Shown here in pieces: positions 1 to 8,250 of a stretch of 57,763 nt of DNA. Every line of letters starts with the position of its first letter. The stretch's first letter is position 1. This stretch comes from Rossellomorea vietnamensis (GTDB lineage: Bacteria; Bacillota; Bacilli; Bacillales; Bacillaceae_B): contig NZ_VTEH01000001.1 in assembly GCF_008180615.1 (NCBI RefSeq), positions 653,463 through 711,225 of the forward strand. Reading direction: 5' to 3'. A model generated the notes under the pieces. It was not told the DNA's origin, made no database searches, and worked only from the letters and a program-made list of their open reading frames with translations. A program made the translations under genes and the position numbers.

Positions 1-318
1 ACCTGACTCACTTGGATACATATCTTCAGCCTGAATGCTCGGCTCATGTACCCACCTGACACACTTGGGTACATATCTTCAGCCTGAATGCTCGGCTCGT
101 GTACCCACCTGACACACTTGGATACATGTCTTTGGTCAAAATGCTCTACTCATGTACCCACTCGGCACGCTTGCATACATATCTCAAGCCTAAATGCACT
201 GCTCATGTATTCACTCGGCCGACTTGGATACATATCTCCAGCCTAATTGCTCGGCTCATGAGTCCATATGACCGAAGTTGGTACATATCTCTCTCCACAT
301 AGACTAACCCATGTCCCC
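1..318. repeat. Tandem 53-bp hairpin repeat array (array 1)
   Basis: Six consecutive units of exactly 53 bp start at 1, 54, 107, 160, 213 and 266, and the array probably continues beyond the left edge. Each unit boundary carries an inverted repeat TGTACCCA-N11-TGGGTACA (best copy 47-73), so a 27-nt hairpin alternates with a 26-bp spacer. Units decay towards the right. The short reading frames through it look like translations of the repeat, not genes. Confidence 0.85.
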
Positions 319-375
319 ACCTTCACGGCAAACCATCTCACTTGCTTTGAAAGGGTAACCTCATCAAAACCAAAA

Positions 376-505
376 GGAACTGCACAAGTTTGTACAGTTC
401 CTTCTCAAATGGGTTTGACCCTATCAAAAAGCTTCCTAGACACTACTTCGCTAAAATTTCCAATGTCTTCCGGTCTCCGGAAAACCCCTAGAGACCTATA
501 CTAGA
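376..505. repeat. Degenerate hairpin repeats (array 1b, GGTCTC type)
   Basis: A hairpin GGAACTG-N12-CAGTTCC lies at 376-401. Two diverged units follow at 420 and 472, 52 bp apart. The second carries GGTCTC...GAGACC (472-496). The unit at 420 resembles the unit at 57403 near the other end of the window (shared CTTCCTAGA, ACTTC and ATTTCCAA blocks), so this is a decayed copy of the GGTCTC family at 57.3-57.5 kb. Confidence 0.6.
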
Positions 506-516
506 TGCCGCTAACT

Positions 517-1275
517 TCAATTAACTTCAACTGTATAATTATGGTGAACCGTACCGTCTTCAAGGTTTCTTTCATATAAATTCAAAATCACTGGCCGGTT
601 TTTGGCAATTTTATCTCTTCCCAGCTCGAAGCTAAATTCAAAGTCACTCCAGTTCGGAGATTCCTTGTTCACTTTCACAAGGGTTTCTTCTATAAGGATG
701 TTATGGCCATCCTCCACTGTGTAATAAAAGCTGCCTGCTGCTACTTTGGCTTGCCCCCTGACACAATAGCTGTTCCCGGAAGAAACCATTTTAACGTTTT
801 TAAAGGAGGGATTCTGTTCCTCGATTGTTAGTTTCACCGTCTCGACAATTCGCTCTCCCACTGGTTTTCCATTAACTTGCTTAACCTGCAGGAAAGCTTC
901 TACCATATATTCTCCAGGAGGAATTTTTTGTCCACCTGAGGATGTATGGTTCCATTTGCTCTGCCAGACTTTTTGCTCGCCGCTCGTTAAAGTGATGCGC
1001 TGGATTGCCTGCAGGAAAGCTTTATTATCGCTGTACCGGTAGACTTCTTTTCCGGAATGGTCCTTTACTATATAATCAAAAAATTGGCTGGAGGGAAATT
1101 CCAAGATCATCTTTTCTGAAGTATTATTGGAGACGGTCAATTCTATCTCAACACCCCCGTCCCCTTCTTCTGCCTTCACTGCCCATTCCGGCTGTTGATT
1201 TCCCGCCTGGATGGTTCCGGTCGGATAATAGGCTGTCGAGACTATAAAAAGTAATATCACGATTGCTTTTTTCAA
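517..1275 (-). CDS. Secreted BsuPI-domain protein
   Basis: 252 residues starting at a TTG (1275-1273) preceded by a GGGG-type ribosome binding site about 8 nt away. Residues 1-24 form a signal peptide (KK, hydrophobic stretch, then TIQAG). Residues 30-150 resemble the BsuPI domain of the B. subtilis intracellular proteinase inhibitor, with an IELTVSNNTSE strand and a later IPPGEYMVEAFLQV strand. The protein is about twice the length of B. subtilis Ipi and is exported, so inhibition of an intracellular protease should not be assumed. The C-terminal half (about 155-252) is a second beta-rich region that I do not recognise. Its position next to yitT and a yitS homologue matches the ipi position in B. 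subtilis. Confidence 0.8.
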   Translation of the reverse strand: MKKAIVILLFIVSTAYYPTGTIQAGNQQPEWAVKAEEGDGGVEIELTVSNNTSEKMILEFPSSQFFDYIVKDHSGKEVYRYSDNKAFLQAIQRITLTSGEQKVWQSKWNHTSSGGQKIPPGEYMVEAFLQVKQVNGKPVGERIVETVKLTIEEQNPSFKNVKMVSSGNSYCVRGQAKVAAGSFYYTVEDGHNILIEETLVKVNKESPNWSDFEFSFELGRDKIAKNRPVILNLYERNLEDGTVHHNYTVEVN

Positions 1276-1332
1276 AGAGATGGACCCCTTTCTTTAAGGA
1301 TGCACCCTTTATTATCCTCAACTATCGCAGTA

Positions 1333-2187
1333 TTAATCCCGTCGGAAGAAACCGAAGATGCCGGCAGTCTCTACTATGTTTGTGAAGGCAGTCGGATCGA
1401 CTTCCTTGATAATATGTTCGAGATCGTATAACTCATAACGGGTAATAACAATAAACAGCATTTCTTTATCCTCATTTGTAAAGCCGCCTCTTGCAGGCAG
1501 GGTTGTGATTCCTCTTACCAATTTAGAGTGGATGGCTTCTTTTAACTCGGTCGAATTCTTGGTGATAATCATGGCCGTCAGTTTTTCATGTCTTGTATGG
1601 ATGGCGTCAATCACACGGGTGGAAACATACAGTGTGACTAATGTATATAATGCCTTTTCCCATCCATAAAGCTGACCGGCAGTAATAATGATGACGGAAT
1701 TCATTAAGAAGAAGTATGTACCGACAGGCTTATCTTTCAGTCTGGATAGAATCATGGCGATAATATCCATGCCTCCTGTTGATGCCCCCCACTTCAACGT
1801 CATACCTACTCCGACAGCTGCAATGACACCCCCAAAAACGGCATTCAGCAAAATATCAGGAGACAGATGTATCACAGGGATGAAGCCCAGAAATACGGTA
1901 GTGGAAAGGACTGAGACGAAACTGTAAAAGGTGAAAGATTTCCCGACCTTCAACCAGCCCAGGATCGTCACAGGGATATTCAGCAGCAACAGCAGAATAC
2001 CTGTCGATACAGTGATTGGTGTGTAATCTGATAATACGCTGGAAAGAAGCTGTGCGATTCCGGTGAACCCGCTGGCATAAACGTTAGCTGGGATCAAGAA
2101 CAAATTCAGCGCAAGTGCATTTAATAGGGCACCAAATAACACGATAATTAGTTTTTTTGTTTCTAATACTACAAAGTCACGAGACAT
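1333..2187 (-). CDS. yitT: YitT-family membrane protein (DUF161 + DUF2179)
   Basis: 284 residues with five or six hydrophobic segments in residues 10-180, followed by a soluble C-terminal domain of about 80 residues of the DUF2179 type (RGITTLPARGGFTNEDK, then a regulatory-like fold ending in ETAGIFGFF). This is the standard YitT layout and length. The ATG is preceded by an AAGGAGGG site. The biochemical role of the family is not settled. It is divergent from degV (yitS), the same pairing as in B. subtilis. The BsuPI-protein gene lies 57 bp downstream on the same strand, so the two may be co-transcribed. Confidence 0.9.
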   Translation of the reverse strand: MSRDFVVLETKKLIIVLFGALLNALALNLFLIPANVYASGFTGIAQLLSSVLSDYTPITVSTGILLLLLNIPVTILGWLKVGKSFTFYSFVSVLSTTVFLGFIPVIHLSPDILLNAVFGGVIAAVGVGMTLKWGASTGGMDIIAMILSRLKDKPVGTYFFLMNSVIIITAGQLYGWEKALYTLVTLYVSTRVIDAIHTRHEKLTAMIITKNSTELKEAIHSKLVRGITTLPARGGFTNEDKEMLFIVITRYELYDLEHIIKEVDPTAFTNIVETAGIFGFFRRD

Positions 2188-2495
2188 TGCATTCCCTCCT
2201 TTTTAAAAATATGTCTTTTCTTTATTTATCCCAAAAATGAAAAAAACAACAAATGATTGTCATTTTTTCTATAAATGGCTAGACTTAGTGTATATAGCTT
2301 ATCTTTTTTAAACCTAAGTGTTGTTTTCATGCATATTACTGATATCTCTTAATGCAGTCTCCTGAGAACAACCGGCAAAAAGAATTAAGGGCTGTATGCC
2401 GCCGCAGACTGATGCTTTCCATCTACATAAATTTTAACTCATCATAAATCTGCCGGTACAGTCTTATAAAAACATATTAAAGGGTGAATGGTCCA
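2188..2495. other. yitT/degV divergent intergenic region
   Basis: AT-rich spacer between two divergent genes. A weak candidate promoter for degV is TTGTCA (near 2258) with a 17-nt spacer to TAGACT. There is a short inverted repeat AAATGA-TTG-TCATTT around 2252-2266. No gene or known RNA was recognised. Confidence 0.4.
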
Positions 2496-3362
2496 ATGAG
2501 TATCCGTTTATTTGCTGATAGTGCATCCGATCTTCCAAAAGCTTTTTACGATGAATACAATGTAACGCTTATCCCTCTGCGCGTTTTAATTGATGATAAC
2601 GAATATGAGGATATGGTCACTATCCAGCCTGAGGAAGTATTTCAAAAAATCAGGGAAGGAAAAATGCCAAAGACTTCTCAAGCTTCCCCTTCGTTATTTC
2701 AAAAGATTTTCACAGACCTGGCTGAAAGCGGTGATAAAGGCATTTATGTCACTTTCTCATCTGAATTATCCGGAACCTATCAGACAGCCGTCATGATCAG
2801 GGATCAGATAAAAGATGAGTACCCTCAGCTTGACTTGACGATTATTGACAGTAAGTGCGCTTCCCTTGGGTATGGACTCGCAGTTAGAGAAACGGCAGAA
2901 TTATTAAAAACCGGAGCTTCAGCTGAGAAAATTATAGCTGCTGCCAAGAATAAATGCGAATATATGGAACATCTCTTCACTGTAGAAGATCTTGATTACT
3001 TGGCTAAAGGAGGCAGAGTATCAAAAGCTTCTGCTTTCCTGGGCGGCCTCCTCAATGTCAAACCGCTGCTTCACGTGGAAGACGGTAAGCTTGTACCAAT
3101 TGAAAAAATCCGCGGCCGTAAAAAAGTCTTAAAGCGAATTCTTGATCTCATGGAAGAGCGGGGCGAAAATTTGGAGAAGCAAGTTATAGCCATCAGCCAT
3201 GGTGATGATGAGGAACTCGCCCATGATATGAAAAACCTGATACAGGAAAGATTTCAGCCTAAAGAGGTTTACATCAATATCATTGGAGCTGCAGTAGGTT
3301 CCCATGCAGGACCGGGTACACTGGCCATATTCTTTTCCAGCCAATCACCTGATTCCGAGTAA
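2496..3362 (+). CDS. yitS: DegV-family fatty-acid-binding protein
   Basis: 288 residues. DegV/FakB proteins bind a fatty acid in a buried pocket and present it to fatty-acid kinase. Family motifs are visible: the N-terminal FADSASDLP, SQASPS in the first domain, TFSSELSGTYQTA, DSKCASLGYG, and LDYLAKGGRVSK in the second domain. A GTG at 2484 is possible, but the AAAGGGTGA ending at 2487 is well placed for the ATG at 2496 and nothing suitable precedes the GTG. It is divergent from yitT. The kinase FakA is not in this window. Confidence 0.9.
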   Translation: MSIRLFADSASDLPKAFYDEYNVTLIPLRVLIDDNEYEDMVTIQPEEVFQKIREGKMPKTSQASPSLFQKIFTDLAESGDKGIYVTFSSELSGTYQTAVMIRDQIKDEYPQLDLTIIDSKCASLGYGLAVRETAELLKTGASAEKIIAAAKNKCEYMEHLFTVEDLDYLAKGGRVSKASAFLGGLLNVKPLLHVEDGKLVPIEKIRGRKKVLKRILDLMEERGENLEKQVIAISHGDDEELAHDMKNLIQERFQPKEVYINIIGAAVGSHAGPGTLAIFFSSQSPDSE

Positions 3363-3424
3363 TAACCCTTCCCCTTTCAGGAAAAACTAAATCTGAACTT
3401 AGATTTAGAAGGGAGAATCCTATC

Positions 3425-3556
3425 TTGCCGCATACTTCTGATAACGATAAGAAAGCTAAAGACAATAACGCTCTTCATCATGAGAAGAATATGATGAAAG
3501 AAAAAAACCGCAAAGCGGGTAAACACCAATACTCCAAGAAGACAGACCACTTGTAA
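3425..3556 (+). CDS. Small basic DUF3941-like protein
   Basis: A 43-residue frame starting at TTG (3425), with an AAGGGAG site at 3409-3415, 9 nt upstream. The product is very hydrophilic and rich in Lys, Asn and His (HTSDNDKKAKDNNA near the start, QYSKKTDHL at the end). It matches my recollection of the short Bacillus family DUF3941, whose function is unknown. It lies 62 bp after degV and is followed directly by a strong terminator, which supports a real transcription unit. The identification is from memory of the family. Confidence 0.65.
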   Translation: MPHTSDNDKKAKDNNALHHEKNMMKEKNRKAGKHQYSKKTDHL

Positions 3557-3579
3557 GCTGTGACTGTATTCGATAAGAT

Positions 3580-3620
3580 GGACGGCTCCGGACTTATTCC
3601 AGAGCCGTCCCATTCTTTTC
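3580..3620 (+). terminator. Rho-independent terminator after the DUF3941-like gene
   Basis: A 9-bp perfect stem GGACGGCTC (3580-3588) / GAGCCGTCC (3602-3610) followed by a T-rich CATTCTTTTC. It ends the degV-DUF3941 unit. Confidence 0.85.
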
Positions 3621-3624
3621 TAAT

Positions 3625-3712
3625 GGCTGTCTTCGCATATATTGTTGCTTTCGGAAAAATCAAAGAGCCTAATTTTTTCCCAGACACTAGGGAGAGCAGC
3701 TCTTTCCTTTTA
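3625..3712. repeat. Dispersed repeat C2, copy 1
   Basis: Starts GGCTGTCTTCGCATATATTG and runs through GCTTTCGGAAAAATC, TTTTTTCCC and AGAGCAGCTCTTT. A second copy with the same blocks lies at 50110-50219. The first 25 bases resemble the terminal inverted repeats of the MITE-like units, so this may be a relative or solo derivative. Confidence 0.7.
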
Positions 3713-3787
3713 ATTATTACTATATATTTAAAATTTGTATCAAATAACCACTAAGATTATGGAAAGAGCCTTCTAAAAGGCTAAAAG

Positions 3788-3816
3788 TTGTATGCTATTA
3801 TTTCGTTGTCTATAAT
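3788..3816 (+). promoter_or_regulatory. Sigma-A-type promoter for yajQ
   Basis: TTGTAT (3788-3793), 17-nt spacer, TATAAT (3811-3816). The predicted start site lies about 60 nt before the yajQ ATG. Confidence 0.65.
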
Positions 3817-3881
3817 GTAACTAACAGGCCTAACATAAGGATAGTATGGCTTAGAGAGTGATACATAAGGAGGTCATTTCC

Positions 3882-4373
3882 ATGGCAAAAGAAAATTCAT
3901 TCGACGTAGTTTCTCAAGTTGATTTCCCTGAAGTCAAAAACGCCATTAGTTCAGCACTTAAAGAAATCAAGACACGCTATGATTTTAAAGGAAGCAAAAG
4001 TGATATTTCTCTGGACAAAGAAGAAATCGTACTGGTTTCTGACGACGAATATAAGATGGAACAGCTAAAAGATGTTCTGATAGGCAAACTCATCAAAAGA
4101 GGCGTTCCAGTCAAGAATCTTGACTACGGAAAAATGGAAGGCGCATCCGGAGGGACCGTCCGCCAAAGAGCGAAATTAATTCAAGGAATCGGGAAAGAAG
4201 ATGCAAAAAAAATAAATACGCTCATCAAAAATTCTGGTGTTAAGGTAAAAAGCCAAATTCAAGATGATCAAATACGCGTAACCGGAAAAAGCAGAGATGA
4301 TCTGCAGCAAATCATGGCAGCCATTAGAGAGGCTGATTTGTCTGTAGACGTCCAATTTATGAATTTCCGCTGA
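3882..4373 (+). CDS. yitK: YajQ-family cyclic-dinucleotide-binding protein
   Basis: 163 residues, the usual family length (UPF0234). The start at ATG 3882 is fixed by an AAGGAGG at 3867-3873; the upstream GTG at 3858 lies before that site. Recognisable features are the N-terminal [24 protein letters not shown] and the C-terminal [15 protein letters not shown]. YajQ proteins have two ferredoxin-like domains; a homologue in Xanthomonas binds c-di-GMP, and the role in Bacillus is unproven. It is a single-gene unit with its own promoter and terminator. Confidence 0.92.
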   Translation: MAKENSFDVVSQVDFPEVKNAISSALKEIKTRYDFKGSKSDISLDKEEIVLVSDDEYKMEQLKDVLIGKLIKRGVPVKNLDYGKMEGASGGTVRQRAKLIQGIGKEDAKKINTLIKNSGVKVKSQIQDDQIRVTGKSRDDLQQIMAAIREADLSVDVQFMNFR

Positions 4374-4393
4374 TGGCGCTTCGTTTTTAATAG

Positions 4394-4429
4394 AGCCGGC
4401 TGGGTAAAATATATCCAACCGGCTTTTTA
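4394..4429 (+). terminator. Terminator after yajQ
   Basis: AGCCGGCTGG (4394-4403) pairs with CCAACCGGCT (4415-4424, one mismatched position) and is followed by TTTTAT. Confidence 0.8.
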
Positions 4430-4727
4430 TATACCATTTTTGAAACTGTTTCAGTATCAATTGCTGCTTTTATATCCCGCCTCGGTACCGGGGTTTTCTC
4501 TCTCAACAGGAAGAGCAGTTCTTGTCTTTTGCTTTTCTTGATATTTTAATGAATTTTGACGGTACTCTCGAAAATCCTCAAGCATAAGAGAAGAAGCTTT
4601 TAATAAGGAATGCTTATCTTCTACAACCTGTGAACGGTTAAGAAAGCATAACTGCTTAACAACATGAGCTCTTGATAATCACCCTTTTCAGTTTTTATCT
4701 AATATAGAACCCTAAGGAGGAATATCC
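4430..4727 (+). promoter_or_regulatory. Upstream region of the CoADR-type gene, candidate promoter
   Basis: No gene is visible here. A candidate promoter is TTGATA (4672-4677), 18-nt spacer, TATCTA (4696-4701), which would give a very short leader before the AAGGAGG at 4714-4720. An inverted repeat GTTAAG-N12-CTTAAC lies just upstream (about 4637-4660) and could be an operator. Both are weak calls. Confidence 0.4.
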
Positions 4728-6089
4728 ATGACAAGACGAATATTGGTCGTCGGCGGTGTTGCAGGAGGCGCAACTACAGCAGCACAGCTCAGAAGATTGG
4801 ATGAAGAATGTGAAATCGTGATGTTCGAAAAAGATGAGCATATTTCGTTCGGAAACTGCGGGATGCCTTATTTTATAGGAGACATCATTAAAGAAAGAGA
4901 TCATCTGTTTGCGGCGGATCCCGAATCCATGAAAGAGAAACTCAATATTGATGTCCGCGTCTTCAATGAAGTCTTATCAATCGATCGAAATGAAAAGAGT
5001 ATCAAGGTGAAAGATCTTCGTTCAAAAGAGGAGTATCTGGAAAACTACGACTACCTTGTACTGGCACCCGGGGCTGCCCCCTTCCTGCCTCCGATTGACG
5101 GCCTGAAGGAGAGCCGCCATTTTGTTCTGAGGAATATTGAAGACATGGACACAATCAAACAGTTTATAGAGACAAAGCAGCCATCCTCCTGTTCAATTAT
5201 AGGCGGCGGTTTTATCGGCATCGAAATGGCGGAAAACCTGTCTGCCCGGGGATTGGATGTCAACCTTATAGAAGCTTCTTCCCATCTGATGGGTGTATTG
5301 GATGATGAAATGAGTGAAATTATTGAAGAAGAAGTGAGAGCACAAGGAGTACATGTACTCCTTAATGATGGCGTGCAGGAAGTGGACGAAAAGGGAGTCA
5401 TTGTTACTCAGAGAGGGAAGGAAATCCATTCAGATTTCTTCATCGTGGCTGCCGGTGTCAGACCGCAGACAAAGCTTGCTGAGGATGCCGGACTCTCAAT
5501 CGGCAAAACCGGGGGCATTGTGGTGAATGAATATATGCAGACCAGTGATACATCCATCTATGCAGTAGGTGATGCTGTTGAGAGCAAGAGCGCAATTACA
5601 GGAAAACCTGTTAGAATACCGCTTGCGTGGCCTGCGCATCGGCAATCTTACATTGCGGCAAAGCACCTGTCCGGCGACCCGGTCCGTTTCAAGGGCCTTC
5701 TTGGGACATCGGTTGTTAAAATATTCAGCTTGACCGCAGCTTCTACTGGCTTAAACGAAAAACAGCTCTTAGACGAAAATATCTCCTTTCACACTGTCAC
5801 ACATACAGGAAAATCCCACGCAGGTTATTACCCTGGTGCTGAAAGAGTCAGTATCAGGATGCATTTCTGCAAGGATTCAGGCAGGATACTTGGAGCCCAA
5901 ATTATAGGGGGTGAAGGGGTCGATAAAAGAATCGATATTATTGCAGCCTCTATCAATGGAAATATAACAGCCGATCGTTTGCAGGAAATTGAAACAGCGT
6001 ATTCACCTCCCTATTCATCACCCAAGGACCTTATCAACATCATAGGGTATAAAGCTGAAAGTATGATTAAAAATAAGAGTCGTGATTAA
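4728..6089 (+). CDS. cdr: CoA-disulfide reductase-type FAD/NAD(P) oxidoreductase
   Basis: 453 residues. The N-terminal Rossmann motif VVGGVAGGA (7-15) binds FAD. SFGNCGMPY places a single conserved cysteine at residue 44, the active-site thiol of CoA disulfide reductases, which distinguishes this group from two-cysteine disulfide reductases. A second dinucleotide-binding motif IIGGGFIGIEMAE lies near 158-170, and the FAD-ribityl motif IYAVGDAVE near 280. The C-terminal dimerisation domain is present, and no rhodanese domain follows. Predicted role: NAD(P)H-dependent reduction of CoA disulfide or a related low-molecular-weight disulfide or persulfide in the cytosol. Substrate cannot be assigned from sequence alone; NADH peroxidase/oxidase activity is the alternative within this fold. 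Its start has an ideal AAGGAGG. Confidence 0.85.
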   Translation: MTRRILVVGGVAGGATTAAQLRRLDEECEIVMFEKDEHISFGNCGMPYFIGDIIKERDHLFAADPESMKEKLNIDVRVFNEVLSIDRNEKSIKVKDLRSKEEYLENYDYLVLAPGAAPFLPPIDGLKESRHFVLRNIEDMDTIKQFIETKQPSSCSIIGGGFIGIEMAENLSARGLDVNLIEASSHLMGVLDDEMSEIIEEEVRAQGVHVLLNDGVQEVDEKGVIVTQRGKEIHSDFFIVAAGVRPQTKLAEDAGLSIGKTGGIVVNEYMQTSDTSIYAVGDAVESKSAITGKPVRIPLAWPAHRQSYIAAKHLSGDPVRFKGLLGTSVVKIFSLTAASTGLNEKQLLDENISFHTVTHTGKSHAGYYPGAERVSIRMHFCKDSGRILGAQIIGGEGVDKRIDIIAASINGNITADRLQEIETAYSPPYSSPKDLINIIGYKAESMIKNKSRD

Positions 6090-6195
6090 ATTTTCAATCA
6101 ATCGGGTAAAGATAATTTGAAAATAGAGCACTACAATCATCCTCGTTAAGAACCGTTCATACAAATCTCAAATTCATGAAGGAGTGAAGTGATTG

Positions 6196-7053
6196 ATGTC
6201 TCAAGAAAATAATTTTCCACCACAGCATCAGGATCATCAGCCGGGTACCGAAAAGGAGATGCATCCACAGCCAAAGTATATGGATGACAATTATAAAGGA
6301 AGCGGCAAACTGAAAGGCAAGGTCGCCCTTATTACTGGAGGAGACAGCGGAATTGGCAAAGCGGTCGCCCTATACTTTGCGAAAGAAGGAGCAGATGTCG
6401 CAATTGCTTACCTGGAAGAAGACCAGGATGCGCAGGACACCAAGAACCTTGTTGAAAAAGAGGGCAGAACCTGTCTGCTGTTCTCTGGTGACCTTGGAAG
6501 TTCCTCCTACAGTGCGGAAGTAGTCCAAAAAACGGTTGATCATTTTGGACAGCTTGACATCCTTGTCAACAATGCCGCGGAACAGCATCCTCAAAAGAGT
6601 TTGCTGGACATATCAGATGAACAACTGGAAAAGACATTCCGAACAAACGTATTTTCCTTCTTTTATTTAACAAAAGCAGCGCTGCCTCATCTTAAAAGCG
6701 GAAGCTCTATCATAAACACCACCTCAGTAACTGCTTACGCCGGGAATGAGCAGCTGCTTGATTATTCATCAACCAAAGGAGCGATTGTTGCCTTCACACG
6801 CTCTCTATCACAGTCACTCGCATCTGATAACATCAGAGTGAACGGAGTGGCACCCGGCCCTATCTGGACTCCTTTAATCCCGTCTACCTTCCCTGAGGAT
6901 AAGGTGGCCAAATTCGGGGCTGATACACCCCTTGGCAGAGCTGGACAGCCATTCGAACTAGCACCGGCCTATGTCTATTTGGCAAGTGATGATTCACAGT
7001 ACACAACCGGCCAAGTCATGCATGTCAACGGCGGAAAGATTGTAAATGGCTGA
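6196..7053 (+). CDS. Short-chain dehydrogenase, general-stress type (YdaD/YhdF-like)
   Basis: 285 residues. A polar N-terminal extension of about 40 residues rich in Gln, His and Pro precedes the Rossmann domain, which is typical of the YdaD/YhdF group of stress SDRs. Cofactor motif TGGDSGIGKAVA (about 48-59), NNAAEQ, catalytic Ser in TSVTAYAG, and Tyr-x-x-x-Lys in DYSSTKGAI are all present, with the C-terminal TGQVMHVNGG. It should be an active NAD(P)-dependent alcohol or sugar dehydrogenase; substrate unknown. A TTG at 6193 is also possible, but the ATG at 6196 is preferred, with GGAG at 6181. Related genes in B. subtilis are in the SigB regulon; no SigB promoter was confirmed here. Confidence 0.85.
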   Translation: MSQENNFPPQHQDHQPGTEKEMHPQPKYMDDNYKGSGKLKGKVALITGGDSGIGKAVALYFAKEGADVAIAYLEEDQDAQDTKNLVEKEGRTCLLFSGDLGSSSYSAEVVQKTVDHFGQLDILVNNAAEQHPQKSLLDISDEQLEKTFRTNVFSFFYLTKAALPHLKSGSSIINTTSVTAYAGNEQLLDYSSTKGAIVAFTRSLSQSLASDNIRVNGVAPGPIWTPLIPSTFPEDKVAKFGADTPLGRAGQPFELAPAYVYLASDDSQYTTGQVMHVNGGKIVNG

Positions 7054-7063
7054 CCATAATAAT

Positions 7064-7103
7064 AACAGACAGCCCTCGATATACCGAGGAGCTGTCTGTT
7101 TTA
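7064..7103 (+). terminator. Terminator after the SDR gene
   Basis: AACAGACAGC (7064-7073) / GCTGTCTGTT (7091-7100) with inner CCTCG/CGAGG pairing, then TTT. Confidence 0.85.
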
Positions 7104-7128
7104 TGTTTAGAGGTTTAATTCCTCAAAA

Positions 7129-7156
7129 AAAGCCAGCCATTACGGCCAGCTTTCTA
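7129..7156 (-). terminator. Terminator of the LacI-family gene
   Basis: On the minus strand GCTGGCC-GTAAT-GGCTGGC (two wobble pairs) is followed by TTTTTTT, immediately after the regulator stop codon. Confidence 0.65.
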
Positions 7157-8200
7157 TCAGAACTCAGTATTTTCTAGCGCTTTTACAATACTGCATGAAG
7201 AACGCTCCACGATTTGGTGAGGAATCGTAATTCTCTTCACAGGTTCACGAGGATCTTCAATTTTTTGTATAAGGTTCCGTGCTGCTTGATATCCTAAGTC
7301 GAAAATATTAATATCGACGGAAGTCAGCGGCGGCCGGGACATTTCAGCCAGCATAACGTTGTTGAAACTGATGATGGAAATATCATCAGGTACCGAGATT
7401 CCCATCTCATTCAAAGTATTTAATACCCCAAGAGACATTAAATCATCCGCAACCACCAGAGCAGTTGGCGGGTTTTTCAGCCTCATTAACTCCTTTACGG
7501 CTTCCTGGCCGCCTTCTCTCAAGAATTCTTCATGCACGATATATCTATCTTCAAGAGGTATACCGGCATTCCTAAGGGATTTCTCGTAGCCAAGCAGTCG
7601 TTCTACAGTAACAACCAGATTCAAATCTCCGCCGACGAATGCTATCCGGTCATGTCCCGCTTTCAACAAGTAATCTGTAACTTCTTTCGTTGCCCTGAAA
7701 TTATCGTTATCTACATGTGTGATTTCATCGGCATTCTTAAACGGCTTTCCAATCACGACAAAAGGAAAATCTCTCTCTTTAAGATACATCATGACTTTAT
7801 CTTCCACTTTGGAATAAAGGAGTACGATTCCATCAACCCTTCCCCCTTGAACCATTTGAACGATCCCGTCATAGATTTCCTGCTCACTTTGTCCTGTAGT
7901 CATTTGCAGTGCATACTGTTTTTCATGAGCGCCTTCACTTAAACCGCGCAGTACCGTCGGAAAAAACGGATTTTGAAAAAATTTATCCGCTGATCCAGGC
8001 AATACCAGGCCAAGCACCTGGGTCGATTGGTTCGCCAGGCTTCTCGCGATGAAGTTCGGATGATACCCCAGCTTCTTCATTGCTTCTCTTACTTTTTGTT
8101 TTGTACTGTCACTAATACGGGAATTATTGGCTATCACTCTGGAAACAGTAGATGGCGCAACATTAGCCAGCTTTGCTACATCTTTTATTGTTACAGCCAT
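7157..8200 (-). CDS. mdxR: LacI-family regulator of the maltodextrin genes
   Basis: 347 residues. The N-terminal helix-turn-helix and hinge are typical: TIKDVAKLANVAPSTVSRVI at 4-23, then YHPNFIARSLANQ. A periplasmic-binding-protein-like sensor domain follows (VLGLVLP, GRVDGIVLL, DDLMSLGVLNTL). GGGGAAGGGGAG precedes the ATG. It is the last gene of the minus-strand block, 50 bp after the amylase gene, and is inferred to control the mdx genes through the two operators at 13459-13472 and 13519-13532. Sugar-binding LacI proteins usually release DNA on binding the sugar; maltose or maltodextrin as inducer is an inference. The symbol follows B. subtilis MdxR (YvdE) and rests on context. Confidence 0.8.
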   Translation of the reverse strand: MAVTIKDVAKLANVAPSTVSRVIANNSRISDSTKQKVREAMKKLGYHPNFIARSLANQSTQVLGLVLPGSADKFFQNPFFPTVLRGLSEGAHEKQYALQMTTGQSEQEIYDGIVQMVQGGRVDGIVLLYSKVEDKVMMYLKERDFPFVVIGKPFKNADEITHVDNDNFRATKEVTDYLLKAGHDRIAFVGGDLNLVVTVERLLGYEKSLRNAGIPLEDRYIVHEEFLREGGQEAVKELMRLKNPPTALVVADDLMSLGVLNTLNEMGISVPDDISIISFNNVMLAEMSRPPLTSVDINIFDLGYQAARNLIQKIEDPREPVKRITIPHQIVERSSCSIVKALENTEF

Positions 8201-8250
8201 ATTTTTCTCCCCTTCCCCAATAACTCAAACCTAAGACTGAAATTCAGCGA

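Noticed and set aside
1..302. 67-codon frame at the left edge
   Set aside because: Translation of the 53-bp repeats; no start signals.
2245..2275. Fur-box-like AAATGATTGTCATTT upstream of yitT/degV
   Set aside because: Does not fit the 7-1-7 Fur consensus and neither gene is iron-related.
7157..8200. DegA, the LacI-family protein near asnO in B. subtilis
   Set aside because: Linkage to the maltodextrin operon and matching operators favour an MdxR-type role.
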